DNA of 29,681 bases from the IMG/VR virus record IMGVR_UViG_3300050029_000284, positions 1 to 29,681 of that record. The stretch is one strand, 5' to 3'. This document shows, piece by piece, positions 8,281 to 15,123 of the stretch (positions are counted from its first letter, which is position 1; each line of letters opens with the position of its first letter). The position numbers and the translations under genes are program-made. The notes beneath the pieces were generated by a model. The model was not told the origin of the DNA, made no database searches, and saw nothing but the letters and a program-made list of their open reading frames with translations. This DNA is from a virus.

Positions 8281-8625
8281 TTACAACCCTTTCCCCATCC
8301 CCATCAGCATTTTGAGCAGTTCAGCCGGTTCAGGCTCCCTGCTCCCAAATATCTCGTCGTAGATCCTGCCAGCCGCCTCGACCATCGCCATATCGTCCCG
8401 GTCCAGGTCGTATTTTTCAAGGACCGCTTCCCGTCCGAACAGTTTGCCGAGCCTCCCGGTCAGTGTCAGGTAGATCTCCAGCGCCTCGCGCGCTGCGGGC
8501 AGAAGGCCCGGAGACAAAGGACAATTTCCCATTGCGCAATCAGGAAGCTCGCCGTCGTCCTCGTACTGGCTATCACAAGCCTTGCAATGCACCCCCGGAT
8601 TGTCTGCACAAGCCCGGAGGTGCAT
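8281..8625 (-). CDS. Tail assembly chaperone, downstream (frameshift) part
   Basis: 114 residues if started at the ATG 8625, but that start lacks a clear Shine-Dalgarno and the frame lies exactly -1 to the upstream gene across an A AAA AAC heptamer. The product is therefore probably the C-terminal extension of a ~256-residue fusion, as in lambda G/GT. It begins MHLRACADNPG and has four Cys in the first 30 residues plus two further on (CDSQYEDDGELPDCAMGNC), possibly metal-binding, then helices (AAREALEIYLTLTGRLG). It immediately precedes the tape measure gene, whose product such fusions chaperone. Confidence 0.75.
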   Translation of the reverse strand: MHLRACADNPGVHCKACDSQYEDDGELPDCAMGNCPLSPGLLPAAREALEIYLTLTGRLGKLFGREAVLEKYDLDRDDMAMVEAAGRIYDEIFGSREPEPAELLKMLMGMGKGL

Positions 8626-8627
8626 TG

Positions 8628-9050
8628 TCAGTTTTTTGTTATTTCCTCCGCCTGCTCGGTCTTTACCTTTTTTATAAAGTAATTAACGGACGTAACGTAC
8701 CTGTGGACTATCTCGCCGAATATGAAGCTGTGCAGCATAAGCATCCGGGCATTTTCTTTTGAGTATGTGACTTCCTCGCCTTCTATGAACATCCCGTTGA
8801 AGTTCAATATGGCTTCATCCGCGAGCAGGATATCAAACTGCTTTTTATCATCATAGGAGTCGAACTGCTTTTTCTTGGTATCCCATGACATCGCCAGGGA
8901 GCGCTTGCGCAAACTGCGCATATCCTCCGGGTCCATATATGCCAGTTCTATCGAGGCTCCGTCGTCGAGGTTGATCACCGCCGTGACAGACTCGCCCTTT
9001 GATTTCCTGATAGCCGGGCCAAGTTCCAGGCCCTTCTTTGCCTCGCTCAT
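8628..9050 (-). CDS. Tail assembly chaperone, upstream part
   Basis: 140 residues, ATG at 9050 after AAGGAGAT. Mixed alpha/beta soluble protein (VINLDDGASIELAYMDPED, then a helical C-terminus with LMLHSFIFGEIVHRY). It lies between the major tail protein and the tape measure gene, the standard place of the lambda gpG analogue, and ends EITKN at a TGA that directly follows the slippery heptamer. The abundant non-shifted form and the rarer shifted form together normally coat the tape measure during tail assembly. Sequence alone would not identify it; context and the frameshift signal do. Confidence 0.75.
   Translation of the reverse strand: MSEAKKGLELGPAIRKSKGESVTAVINLDDGASIELAYMDPEDMRSLRKRSLAMSWDTKKKQFDSYDDKKQFDILLADEAILNFNGMFIEGEEVTYSKENARMLMLHSFIFGEIVHRYVTSVNYFIKKVKTEQAEEITKN
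8631..8637 (-). promoter_or_regulatory. Programmed -1 frameshift heptamer A AAA AAC
   Basis: In the upstream frame the codons are ACA AAA AAC TGA, so A-AAA-AAC is phased exactly as X XXY YYZ. Slipping back one base gives AAA AAA CTG ACA ATG CAC, which is the frame of the following gene. The stop codon directly after the heptamer would favour pausing. Confidence 0.82.
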
Positions 9051-9064
9051 ATTAAATCTCCTTG

Positions 9065-9109
9065 AACCCCCTCGCCCTTTAAGGGGAAAGGGGGCCGTGG
9101 GTGAGGGTT
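9065..9109 (-). other. Hairpin between major tail protein and tail chaperone genes
   Basis: An imperfect long inverted repeat: outer AACCCCCTC (9065-9073) with GAGGGTT (9103-9109), inner CCCTTT (9075-9080) with AAAGGG (9087-9092). There is no T-run after it on the minus strand, so it is unlikely to be a full terminator. It may dampen or process mRNA after a highly expressed gene. Confidence 0.45.
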
Positions 9110-9112
9110 GCT

Positions 9113-10180
9113 TTATGCCAGCGGGTTAGTCGACTGGGTATTGATGAACATCAAGTCGAACGGGTTTACCAGGTCGTAGCCCATGTCCGCAGTTCTCATG
9201 CCCAGCGGGGCCGCCGCGGCTGCCTGGCCGCGATATGTCACTGACTGTGGGATCGTGGCCGCGTTGAACGGCTGGTCCGGGCGCTCCATTTTGAGCTGCG
9301 GCAGACGGATTGCCATAGTCCTGTAGTCGGTCCCGCTTATGAGCGCGCCAGTGAAGGTTATATCCGCCTTCAGGAGCGCCTCGGCGTCGAAAGTGTCTAT
9401 CCTGGTCTTCCCTGCATCGTCATAGCGCGGGAAATCCAGTTTAAGGGTGACAACGGGCTTACCGTCGTCTGTGGGCTCGTCTATCCTGTTACCGAACTCG
9501 CTGGTCAATTCGCCCTTCGCAGACCAGTCGTAGTTCAGCTCAAACTTGCTTACCTTTATGACGTCCGCTGGGGACGCAAGGGCGGCGGCGCTCTGTGTGT
9601 TCAGCCTGAATACTCCCTGCTTGAACAGGACGCGGTTGCCCTTGTAAGGGAAGGTGACGTTCGCAAAAGTGGCGATAGTGTTGGTGGCACTGCCCTGTAG
9701 CTTGTCAAACGCTATGCCCTTGAACTCTATGTTCACCAGCCCGTTGCTGTCCGGACCGGATATCTTGAAGCCGGTCAGCTTCACGCTGGGGGCCTCGAAG
9801 ATATTAGCCCTGTAGTTCTTTATGAACGTCGCAAAAAGCCCTGCGCGGCTGGCCGCTATCTTGAGCGTATGCTTGTAGCCGGTGCCTTGTGCGGCAGGGA
9901 CGCCAGCCGTGCCCATCGCCAGTGCCAACATGAGCATATACCCATCATAAGCGAGGTCTGCCGGAGCGCCCCAGCCAGCGTCTATATTGCCCAGGTCGGA
10001 ATACCCCTCGAACTGAGACCCCGTGGCGTTGTCAGGGACGTTCGGCTGTTTCTTTGTAAGGCTGTCGCCCTTAAGCAGGATGCCGCTTCCAGCCCCGCAG
10101 GCTACCGCAGCTCCCCAGGCGGCAGACTTGATAAGGGCATAAAGTACGCCTGTAATACCGTTTACGTTTTTCACCGTCAT
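9113..10180 (-). CDS. Major tail (tube) protein
   Basis: 355 residues. A beta-rich, Gly- and Asn-rich soluble protein with no signal peptide, placed before the chaperone pair and tape measure as major tail proteins are. Segments such as PSVKLTGFKISGPDSNGLVNIEFKG contain alternating strands, and KFELNYDWSAKGELTSEFGN fits a tube-protein fold with repeated domains. The length is large for a single tube domain (usually 150-250), so it may contain two tube-like domains or an added surface domain. ATG at 10180 overlaps the upstream TAG stop region. Expected to be the most abundant tail component. Confidence 0.75.
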   Translation of the reverse strand: MTVKNVNGITGVLYALIKSAAWGAAVACGAGSGILLKGDSLTKKQPNVPDNATGSQFEGYSDLGNIDAGWGAPADLAYDGYMLMLALAMGTAGVPAAQGTGYKHTLKIAASRAGLFATFIKNYRANIFEAPSVKLTGFKISGPDSNGLVNIEFKGIAFDKLQGSATNTIATFANVTFPYKGNRVLFKQGVFRLNTQSAAALASPADVIKVSKFELNYDWSAKGELTSEFGNRIDEPTDDGKPVVTLKLDFPRYDDAGKTRIDTFDAEALLKADITFTGALISGTDYRTMAIRLPQLKMERPDQPFNAATIPQSVTYRGQAAAAAPLGMRTADMGYDLVNPFDLMFINTQSTNPLA

Positions 10181-10182
10181 GG

Positions 10183-10368
10183 CTATTCACCGCCTTTCGT
10201 CGTATCTGCGGCAAGGGAGGGGGTTTTCTTCTCCTCTACCTTGTCAAATATCTGGTCCGGATAACTGCCGTCCTCGCCCGTCTCAATGTCCACGATGGCA
10301 CCGGCCTTCAATATCCCGTATAGCGGGTGCCAGTGCCCGTCCACCTCTTTCTTTGCCTTTCCCTTCAT
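10183..10368 (-). CDS. Small structural-region protein, unknown
   Basis: 61 residues, ATG at 10368 after AGGAGGT. Basic N-terminus (MKGKAKKEVDG), then HPLYGILKAGAIVDIETGE and a charged tail. Such short proteins between tail terminator and tail tube are common in siphophages and often form part of the connector, but no family was recognised. It ends with TAG close to the next gene's ATG. Confidence 0.6.
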   Translation of the reverse strand: MKGKAKKEVDGHWHPLYGILKAGAIVDIETGEDGSYPDQIFDKVEEKKTPSLAADTTKGGE

Positions 10369-10381
10369 CTTGTACCTCCTA

Positions 10382-10837
10382 TTATTGAACGATTAGTTCA
10401 CTTACCGAAATAGTCAGCTCCGCATAATGGCAGAGCACGCTTCCGAATATCCGTTCCTCCGACCTGATTATCTGCATCGGCGTCACAAAAGTGATCTGGC
10501 CGGCACAGCCGGACAGGTAGTGGTCGAACCGGAACCTGCCGCATACCGCGTCCAGGAGCGCCTGGAAGACGTTGTCGCTCGCGCCCGCGTTGTTTACCCC
10601 CATGTACCCCTTGACAAGGAACTGGTGCGTCCAGGTGGATTCGTCGGGATCGTCGTAGGTGTCCTTGGCGCTCGCCCTCGAGATCTCGAAGCCCAGGATC
10701 TTGCCCGTGGAGTCCTTCCAGTGGGCCACGAAATCATCCCATGTGGTGAACGTCAAGGGGAAGTCGTAGACGCGGCCTATTTCCGGGACCTCGTTGAAGA
10801 TATCGACGATCTTCTGTCTGATTACCGCCTCGCTCAT
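10382..10837 (-). CDS. Probable tail terminator / tail completion protein
   Basis: 151 residues, overlapping the upstream gene by ATGA. It starts with a helix (SEAVIRQKIVDIFNEVPEIGRV) and continues with strands, including FLVKGYMGVNNAGASDNVFQ and the late ELTISVSELIV. That helix-plus-sheet arrangement and the position between a gp10-like protein and the tail tube gene fit the protein that caps the tail tube and joins it to the head. Assigned mainly on context. Confidence 0.6.
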   Translation of the reverse strand: MSEAVIRQKIVDIFNEVPEIGRVYDFPLTFTTWDDFVAHWKDSTGKILGFEISRASAKDTYDDPDESTWTHQFLVKGYMGVNNAGASDNVFQALLDAVCGRFRFDHYLSGCAGQITFVTPMQIIRSEERIFGSVLCHYAELTISVSELIVQ

Positions 10838-11346
10838 CCCCTTTTCTCCAGGTCTGCCTTGATGGTGATGCCCAGTTCCTTGGACGCAAACTCCATGTGA
10901 GGCATCGTCGCCTTAATGCCGTCCCGGAACATATGTTTGCCGGGAAAGCCCTTCTTGCCGATTGACCGCGCCACTACGAAGGCCACCCCTGCCGAGTATT
11001 CCTCTGGGACGTTCAGGAACTTTTCGACCCAGGTCCTGAGCGCTGCCGGGGGCGGCATCTTCTGGCCGGGCCTGCGGCCCTCTTCGATCGGAAGAGCATA
11101 AGCCGAAGGTGCGGCCACTATTCCGATCGGGTTTGCCGGGTTCCCGCGCATTTCCGAGAAGATCCTTCCGCGCAACCCGCCTTCCATGCCCATGACGCCC
11201 TGGGGAGTCCGTTCCTTTATCTCGCGCTCGGCATACAGGATCGAGCCCTGTATAAACTGGTAGAGCCGCTTGCGCATTATCTCGCCCACGATGCCTGGAG
11301 TCTTGAATATGGCGTTGTAGGTCGAGTACTCGATCACGAAGTCCAT
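10834..11346 (-). CDS. HK97 gp10-like head-tail joining / minor tail protein
   Basis: 170 residues, TAATG overlap with the upstream gene. A helical start (GEIMRKRLYQFIQGSILYAEREIKERTPQG) leads into LRGRIFSEM and PSAYALPIEEGRRPGQKMPPP, the pattern of HK97 gp10-type proteins in which a Tyr follows the residue pair and a variable loop is near the end (RSIGKKGFPGKHMFRDGI). These proteins sit at the neck between head and tail. Good family-level match by eye and by position. Confidence 0.72.
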   Translation of the reverse strand: MDFVIEYSTYNAIFKTPGIVGEIMRKRLYQFIQGSILYAEREIKERTPQGVMGMEGGLRGRIFSEMRGNPANPIGIVAAPSAYALPIEEGRRPGQKMPPPAALRTWVEKFLNVPEEYSAGVAFVVARSIGKKGFPGKHMFRDGIKATMPHMEFASKELGITIKADLEKRG

Positions 11347-12038
11347 TAATACCTTCTCCTCCGGTGGACGAGGAAGTCGGAGCCGTCCGGGAAGTTATTG
11401 TGCATATGGGTGGTACCGGAGGCCGCAGGCTGGGACGTATCCTTGTCCACGCCGACATGCGCCTCGTATAGTTTCCGTAGCTGCTTGGCGCGAGAGGCAT
11501 ATTCAGCGCTCCTGGACTTGTGGTCCACGACGTCCGCCTGGATGGTAGAGTCGTTCGTCTTTGCATAGTCGCTTGATAGCGTCTCGCATGCCTCAGCGGC
11601 TACGAGGTTTGCCAGGGCGTCCAGGTCGGAGGCCCGGACCGTTGTCTCGTCGATATGCCTGGTTGTGAACGTAACCCTCATGCTGTCGCCCAATGGCAGG
11701 CTCATCCTCATTAGCCTTAGGACCTGCCCGGTCGGGGACTTGTACACAGTGAAATCGTCTTGTGACGTGAGAAACGCCGCGTTCTGAAGCCCGACCGGGT
11801 ACTCGATGTCCTTAAGCTCCGAAAAGTCCGCTTCCCAGCCGGATGGAGGGGCGTAGTCATGGCCGCCGTCGCCGTTAATGTCGGCAACAACCTCTCGGGG
11901 GCGGTCCTTACTGTAACGGGCGAGTGCCAGGGCAGCGGCCTGTTCCCAGTCCGGGGCTGCCAGCCTCGACGAATCCTTTGTGCGCAGTTGCGCCAGGGCC
12001 GTCAGGTTAGATCCGCCTGTCTCAATATTTATAGGCAT
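11346..12038 (-). CDS. Head-tail connector / neck protein
   Basis: 230 residues from the ATG at 12038, preceded by AGGAGG that shares bases with the TAG stop of the upstream gene; a longer in-frame reading has no ribosome site. A helical region (EQAAALALARYSKDRPREVVADI) and DALANLVAAEACETL suit adaptor proteins that sit below the portal. It is the first structural gene after the exported-protein cassette and precedes the gp10-like protein. No recognisable catalytic motif. Confidence 0.6.
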   Translation of the reverse strand: MPINIETGGSNLTALAQLRTKDSSRLAAPDWEQAAALALARYSKDRPREVVADINGDGGHDYAPPSGWEADFSELKDIEYPVGLQNAAFLTSQDDFTVYKSPTGQVLRLMRMSLPLGDSMRVTFTTRHIDETTVRASDLDALANLVAAEACETLSSDYAKTNDSTIQADVVDHKSRSAEYASRAKQLRKLYEAHVGVDKDTSQPAASGTTHMHNNFPDGSDFLVHRRRRY

Positions 12039-12046
12039 AGTGCCTC

Positions 12047-13228
12047 CTAAGGCGTTATATTGGCCGTGCTGCTCCGGCCAGCGTATGTATATTCGATGGT
12101 GTAGGCAACCCCATGCGACAGCCACAGCCGGTTGGCCCACCTGCCGTTGTCGAGGCTCGACGTGCTCGCCTTGACGGTGTAGCTCCTGGCATCATAATCG
12201 GCCTTCAGGTATGCCCGGATACGGACGCCTCCGGTCGGAACCCCGTTCACGTTTGAAAGGAGCGGAGTCGGGTTGAGCTGCGTAGCACCGAATGTCTCAT
12301 CGACGGCCGTATCGCCGCTGCCTACTGTGCCGCCCCAGGGGCCGATGCCGAACCTGGTTGCAAAATAATCGGCCCCTGTGCTCCAGTTCACAAAACCCGA
12401 CCCGCCGCCACCAGAAAGAGAGTTTAATTTCTTGCCCGCCTGGCCTGTCCCCGTATAATTACCAAGCGGTCTGCGCCACACCGCGTCGGCCATAGCGTCG
12501 TTGTCTATGGTCGCAATCATGTCGACTTTATTGTCAGACGAGATTGCAATCTGGTTGGTAGTAGATGTTCCCGTCTTTTTAAGAAGCACGTTCGACGCTT
12601 CGATCTGTGCAAGCGTCAGCGAGCTTGGTGCACTCGTAAGGGTCCTGCCACCTGTCCCGGTATAGTTCCACATGCTCCTGGCGTCCACGTTCACCGTGGC
12701 CGTCGAATCCACCTGGATGGTCCGGGTATAAGACGTTTTCCCGTAAATGCTGCTCATATTATAGAGGGCAGTATAAACACCAGCAGATGACGGCGTGCTC
12801 CAGTTCCCAAACGCTATGCTGCTCGTATAGTTGGGGAAGCCCTTAAGCGTTATGGTTTTGACTACCGCGCCGCTCTCGTTGATTATTTTAACGGTGCCGT
12901 ACTGCCTGGTGGTTGAATAAACCTTGCCATGCCAGATAGAGCTTGTGCCCAGGGCGCTTGCGCCAGCAGCAACCATCGCAAGCAGGAATATAGTCAACGC
13001 GCAGGTTGCGGCAACCTGACGGGCCTTGGCCTTATATCTGCAGGCCTGCTCACGCCTGCGGACCTTGCAAAGAAAACACCCGGCGAGTTCGTGCATGGAC
13101 TCCGAGCATTTGGCCTCGGTCATGTCGGCATAAGCAGTGCAGCCGGGCCATGCCGCCCTTTGCCTGCCGGGGGCAAGCAGTTTTATAAATTTACCCTTGA
13201 AGTCGAACCCGCTCATGGCGCTCCTCAT
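12047..13228 (-). CDS. Membrane-anchored/exported repeat protein with Cys-rich N-terminal tail
   Basis: 393 residues, starting at an ATGA overlap with the cytochrome-like gene. A ~70-residue N-terminal part is predicted cytoplasmic and Cys-rich (Cys 30, 41, 51, 54, 63 and His 46, including CFLC), followed by basic residues, a hydrophobic segment (72-92) and an exported remainder. The outside part has strands and two copies of a motif with NYTGTG (MWNYTGTGGRTLTS and RRPLGNYTGTGQAGKKLNS), as seen in phage fibre or adhesin shafts, and a C-terminal beta domain. Last gene of the exported cassette; stops with TAG inside the next gene's Shine-Dalgarno. Function unknown. An alternative is a shorter protein starting later, but no good start was found. 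Confidence 0.65.
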   Translation of the reverse strand: MRSAMSGFDFKGKFIKLLAPGRQRAAWPGCTAYADMTEAKCSESMHELAGCFLCKVRRREQACRYKAKARQVAATCALTIFLLAMVAAGASALGTSSIWHGKVYSTTRQYGTVKIINESGAVVKTITLKGFPNYTSSIAFGNWSTPSSAGVYTALYNMSSIYGKTSYTRTIQVDSTATVNVDARSMWNYTGTGGRTLTSAPSSLTLAQIEASNVLLKKTGTSTTNQIAISSDNKVDMIATIDNDAMADAVWRRPLGNYTGTGQAGKKLNSLSGGGGSGFVNWSTGADYFATRFGIGPWGGTVGSGDTAVDETFGATQLNPTPLLSNVNGVPTGGVRIRAYLKADYDARSYTVKASTSSLDNGRWANRLWLSHGVAYTIEYTYAGRSSTANITP

Positions 13229-13890
13229 CTGAGATATTTGGCCTTGACCGAACTATGCGGCCAGTGGCAGTCCATGCAGTTATTGACCGTGCTCACAAAC
13301 CCCACTTTTGCGGATACCTTCGATGTTCCCCAGTTCTTTACCGGGGACAGTTTTGGCACAGTCTTATTTGTGTTCCAGGTTATGGAATATGAAAACAGCG
13401 GCGCAACCGACGTTTTAAGCAAGTACCTGACGGCGTCGCGCCTGTTGTAGTACACCCCCCGGGTATGAGTAGCGGAATTCTGTGCCACTGCCTTGGACTT
13501 GGAACGCGCATACGCCGTGGTCGAATAAGAAAACCGAGCTGTCGACGCGTTATGGCAGGCCAGGCAGACTCCCGGCCTCGGGTTCTTGCCCCCGGTGAAC
13601 CCCTTGAAAAACGATGTATAGTTCTTATGCCGGTCAACGGTTGTTGTGCTGTTATAGACATACGGCACCGTGTGGTGGACCGTCCAACTGGTGTATGTGT
13701 GAACGATAACGACCGTCGTCGGCTGCACAAAATGGCAGACCTGACAATTCAAATAGGGCCCCATCGTTGTATAGTTGCCGTGCGCACCCGTAACCGATAC
13801 GCCGTTCTGGACATAGCCCTGCGAGGCTACGGCCCCGAAACAGGCAAGCAGTGCGACGTATACGGTTACGGCAAGCAGGGCCTTTTTCAC
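13225..13890 (-). CDS. Exported tri-haem c-type cytochrome-like protein
   Basis: 221 residues with a GTG start at 13890 overlapping the upstream TGA. A signal peptide (MKKALLAVTVYVALL..., cleavage near AVA|SQ, residue 22) is followed by three CxxCH haem c motifs: CQVCH at 49-53, CLACH at 109-113 and CMDCH at 205-209. Several further His (37, 64, 72, 73, 88, 142, 212) could supply the second haem ligand. In known biology such proteins are exported unfolded and haem is attached in the periplasm by the Ccm or Ccs system. The gene sits between exported neighbours inside the virion operon, so it should be transcribed late. Electron-transfer role, if any, is unknown; it could be host-derived. Confidence 0.85.
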   Translation of the reverse strand: MKKALLAVTVYVALLACFGAVASQGYVQNGVSVTGAHGNYTTMGPYLNCQVCHFVQPTTVVIVHTYTSWTVHHTVPYVYNSTTTVDRHKNYTSFFKGFTGGKNPRPGVCLACHNASTARFSYSTTAYARSKSKAVAQNSATHTRGVYYNRRDAVRYLLKTSVAPLFSYSITWNTNKTVPKLSPVKNWGTSKVSAKVGFVSTVNNCMDCHWPHSSVKAKYLR

Positions 13891-14444
13891 AGGCTGTGGC
13901 CTTCAAGCGGCGCTGGGCATGTGAGGCTGTAACAGCCGAGCGGGTCCGGGTAGGCTGAGACGTTCGAGCAGGCGGTAAAGCCCCCGCCCGTTGCCTTACC
14001 GTACCCCTCAAAATAGAGCCATACGTGGTCGCAGGTCTCATATCCTAACTGCACCAGCCTGTTCATCAGGTTAATGGTTATCTTTATACCGTCACCGAGC
14101 GGCAATACGCCCTCCGACGCTTCAAGCTGCGACAGGGTGTTATAGACGCTATGTCTTATAACCACCCCGCTTTCCTGCACAATCAGGTGCAGAGGGGCGG
14201 GGAAAGTCACGCTATTCCCGGAGATTATTGAGACTTCGGACAGCTTCCAGAACTGGCCGCAGGCGGGAACCACGTTAAGGTAATCTTCCGACGTGAGGTC
14301 CGCACAGGAATTCCCCATAGTCATGGGCGGATCCGGCGTTATGGGATCGCCGATACTCATAGTCCCGACCTTGCCCGCCGCGCAAGCGGTAAGGGCATTT
14401 AAAACGAGTAGTGAAAAAACTAATGCAACGAAAATTCTTTTCAT
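13887..14444 (-). CDS. Cys-rich exported protein or lipoprotein of unknown function
   Basis: 185 residues, ATG at 14444 after AGGAGGG. The N-terminus MKRIFVALVFSLLVLNALTAC is a signal peptide; LTAC matches a lipobox, so it may be lipid-anchored after cleavage before Cys21, though normal cleavage near ACAAG is also possible. Eight or so cysteines overall suggest disulfides in the periplasm (e.g. CADLTSEDYLNVVPAC and the C-terminal C-x-S-x-T-C). The middle has beta strands (VTFPAPLHLIVQESGVVIRH, KITINLMNRLV). It overlaps the cytochrome-like gene and its TAG-bearing upstream neighbour, so it is part of the same unit. No family recognised. Confidence 0.65.
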   Translation of the reverse strand: MKRIFVALVFSLLVLNALTACAAGKVGTMSIGDPITPDPPMTMGNSCADLTSEDYLNVVPACGQFWKLSEVSIISGNSVTFPAPLHLIVQESGVVIRHSVYNTLSQLEASEGVLPLGDGIKITINLMNRLVQLGYETCDHVWLYFEGYGKATGGGFTACSNVSAYPDPLGCYSLTCPAPLEGHSL

Positions 14445-14454
14445 TATTTCCCTC

Positions 14455-15054
14455 CTATTGATAAGTGATGCCGATGTAAAACCGCGACGGTGTCGCACCC
14501 GTGTTCTTTATGACGAACGGTATAGTGTTGCTTTTATCCAGGTTGATAAGCGGAAATCCGCACAATGTGTCCTGCAAATAGTCCGTCCCGTATGGGGCGG
14601 CTGTCAGGGTAGCAAAGTTCACCGAGGCCGCGAAGGTGTCCATGGAGTAGCCGGAACCCTCATAGGTCCCACGGTTATAGAACCACAGCCTGCAAGACGT
14701 CGTAGCCGCCGAGGCGACGACAGAGATGTAGTCAATCTTTATCTGGCACGGAAAGGGGTGAAGGCTGGTGGAATTGTCCATGATATAATTTGCCGCAGTC
14801 ACCTTCCGGGACGTACCCGCCGCTATCAGGCCGGTGAACTGGTAAAAGATGGTCTTATAGTCGCTTTTAACCGGCAACCGGACGCTCCCAATGATAGCGG
14901 CCTTCATGCTTGGGCCGTGGGCCTGGTCGACCGTGCCTTCAATCTTGCTTGGAGGCGAGATGTTAAACGTATCCCCGCCGTCCTGCCCGGTGCAGATGCC
15001 TACTGTGAGGCCGAGTACTAAAAGCACTACAATCGCTATTTTAATTATGTTCAT
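14455..15054 (-). CDS. Exported beta-rich protein of unknown function
   Basis: 199 residues. Two ATGs lie at 15057 and 15054; the second has the better spacing from GGAGG. N-terminus MNIIKIAIVVLLVLGLTVG is a signal peptide ending around CTGQDGG. The mature part is strand-rich (KIDYISVVASAATTSCRLWFY, TIPFVIKNTGATPSRFYIGITY) with the compact ending usual in phage surface or decoration domains. A leader with a conserved hairpin precedes it. It ends in TAG within the next gene's ribosome site. Possible capsid decoration or envelope protein; no family recognised. Confidence 0.62.
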   Translation of the reverse strand: MNIIKIAIVVLLVLGLTVGICTGQDGGDTFNISPPSKIEGTVDQAHGPSMKAAIIGSVRLPVKSDYKTIFYQFTGLIAAGTSRKVTAANYIMDNSTSLHPFPCQIKIDYISVVASAATTSCRLWFYNRGTYEGSGYSMDTFAASVNFATLTAAPYGTDYLQDTLCGFPLINLDKSNTIPFVIKNTGATPSRFYIGITYQ

Positions 15055-15065
15055 CATGCCTCCGT

Positions 15066-15118
15066 GTTCTTCGTTTACCCATGCCCCGGATAACTCCGGG
15101 GTCAGGGAAAGCAGAGAA
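15066..15118 (-). ncRNA. Structured leader RNA motif, copy A
   Basis: On the minus strand this reads TTCTCTGCTTTCCCTGA, a hairpin CCCCGGA-gtta-TCCGGGG, then CATGGGTAAACGAAGAAC. Predicted pairs: TTCT (15118-15115) with AGAA (15070-15067), TTTCCC (15110-15105) with GGG-T-AAA (15080-15074), and the 7-bp hairpin (15101-15084). It ends two bases before the Shine-Dalgarno of the gene at 15054. A second copy lies at 23319-23370 with different stem bases but the same layout. Confidence 0.5.
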
Positions 15119-15123
15119 TTTGT

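Noticed and set aside
1108-12038. Contractile tail (Mu-type sheath and baseplate genes)
   Set aside because: The tail block has tube, chaperones, tape measure and tip genes only, with no sheath-like, spike or baseplate wedge proteins.
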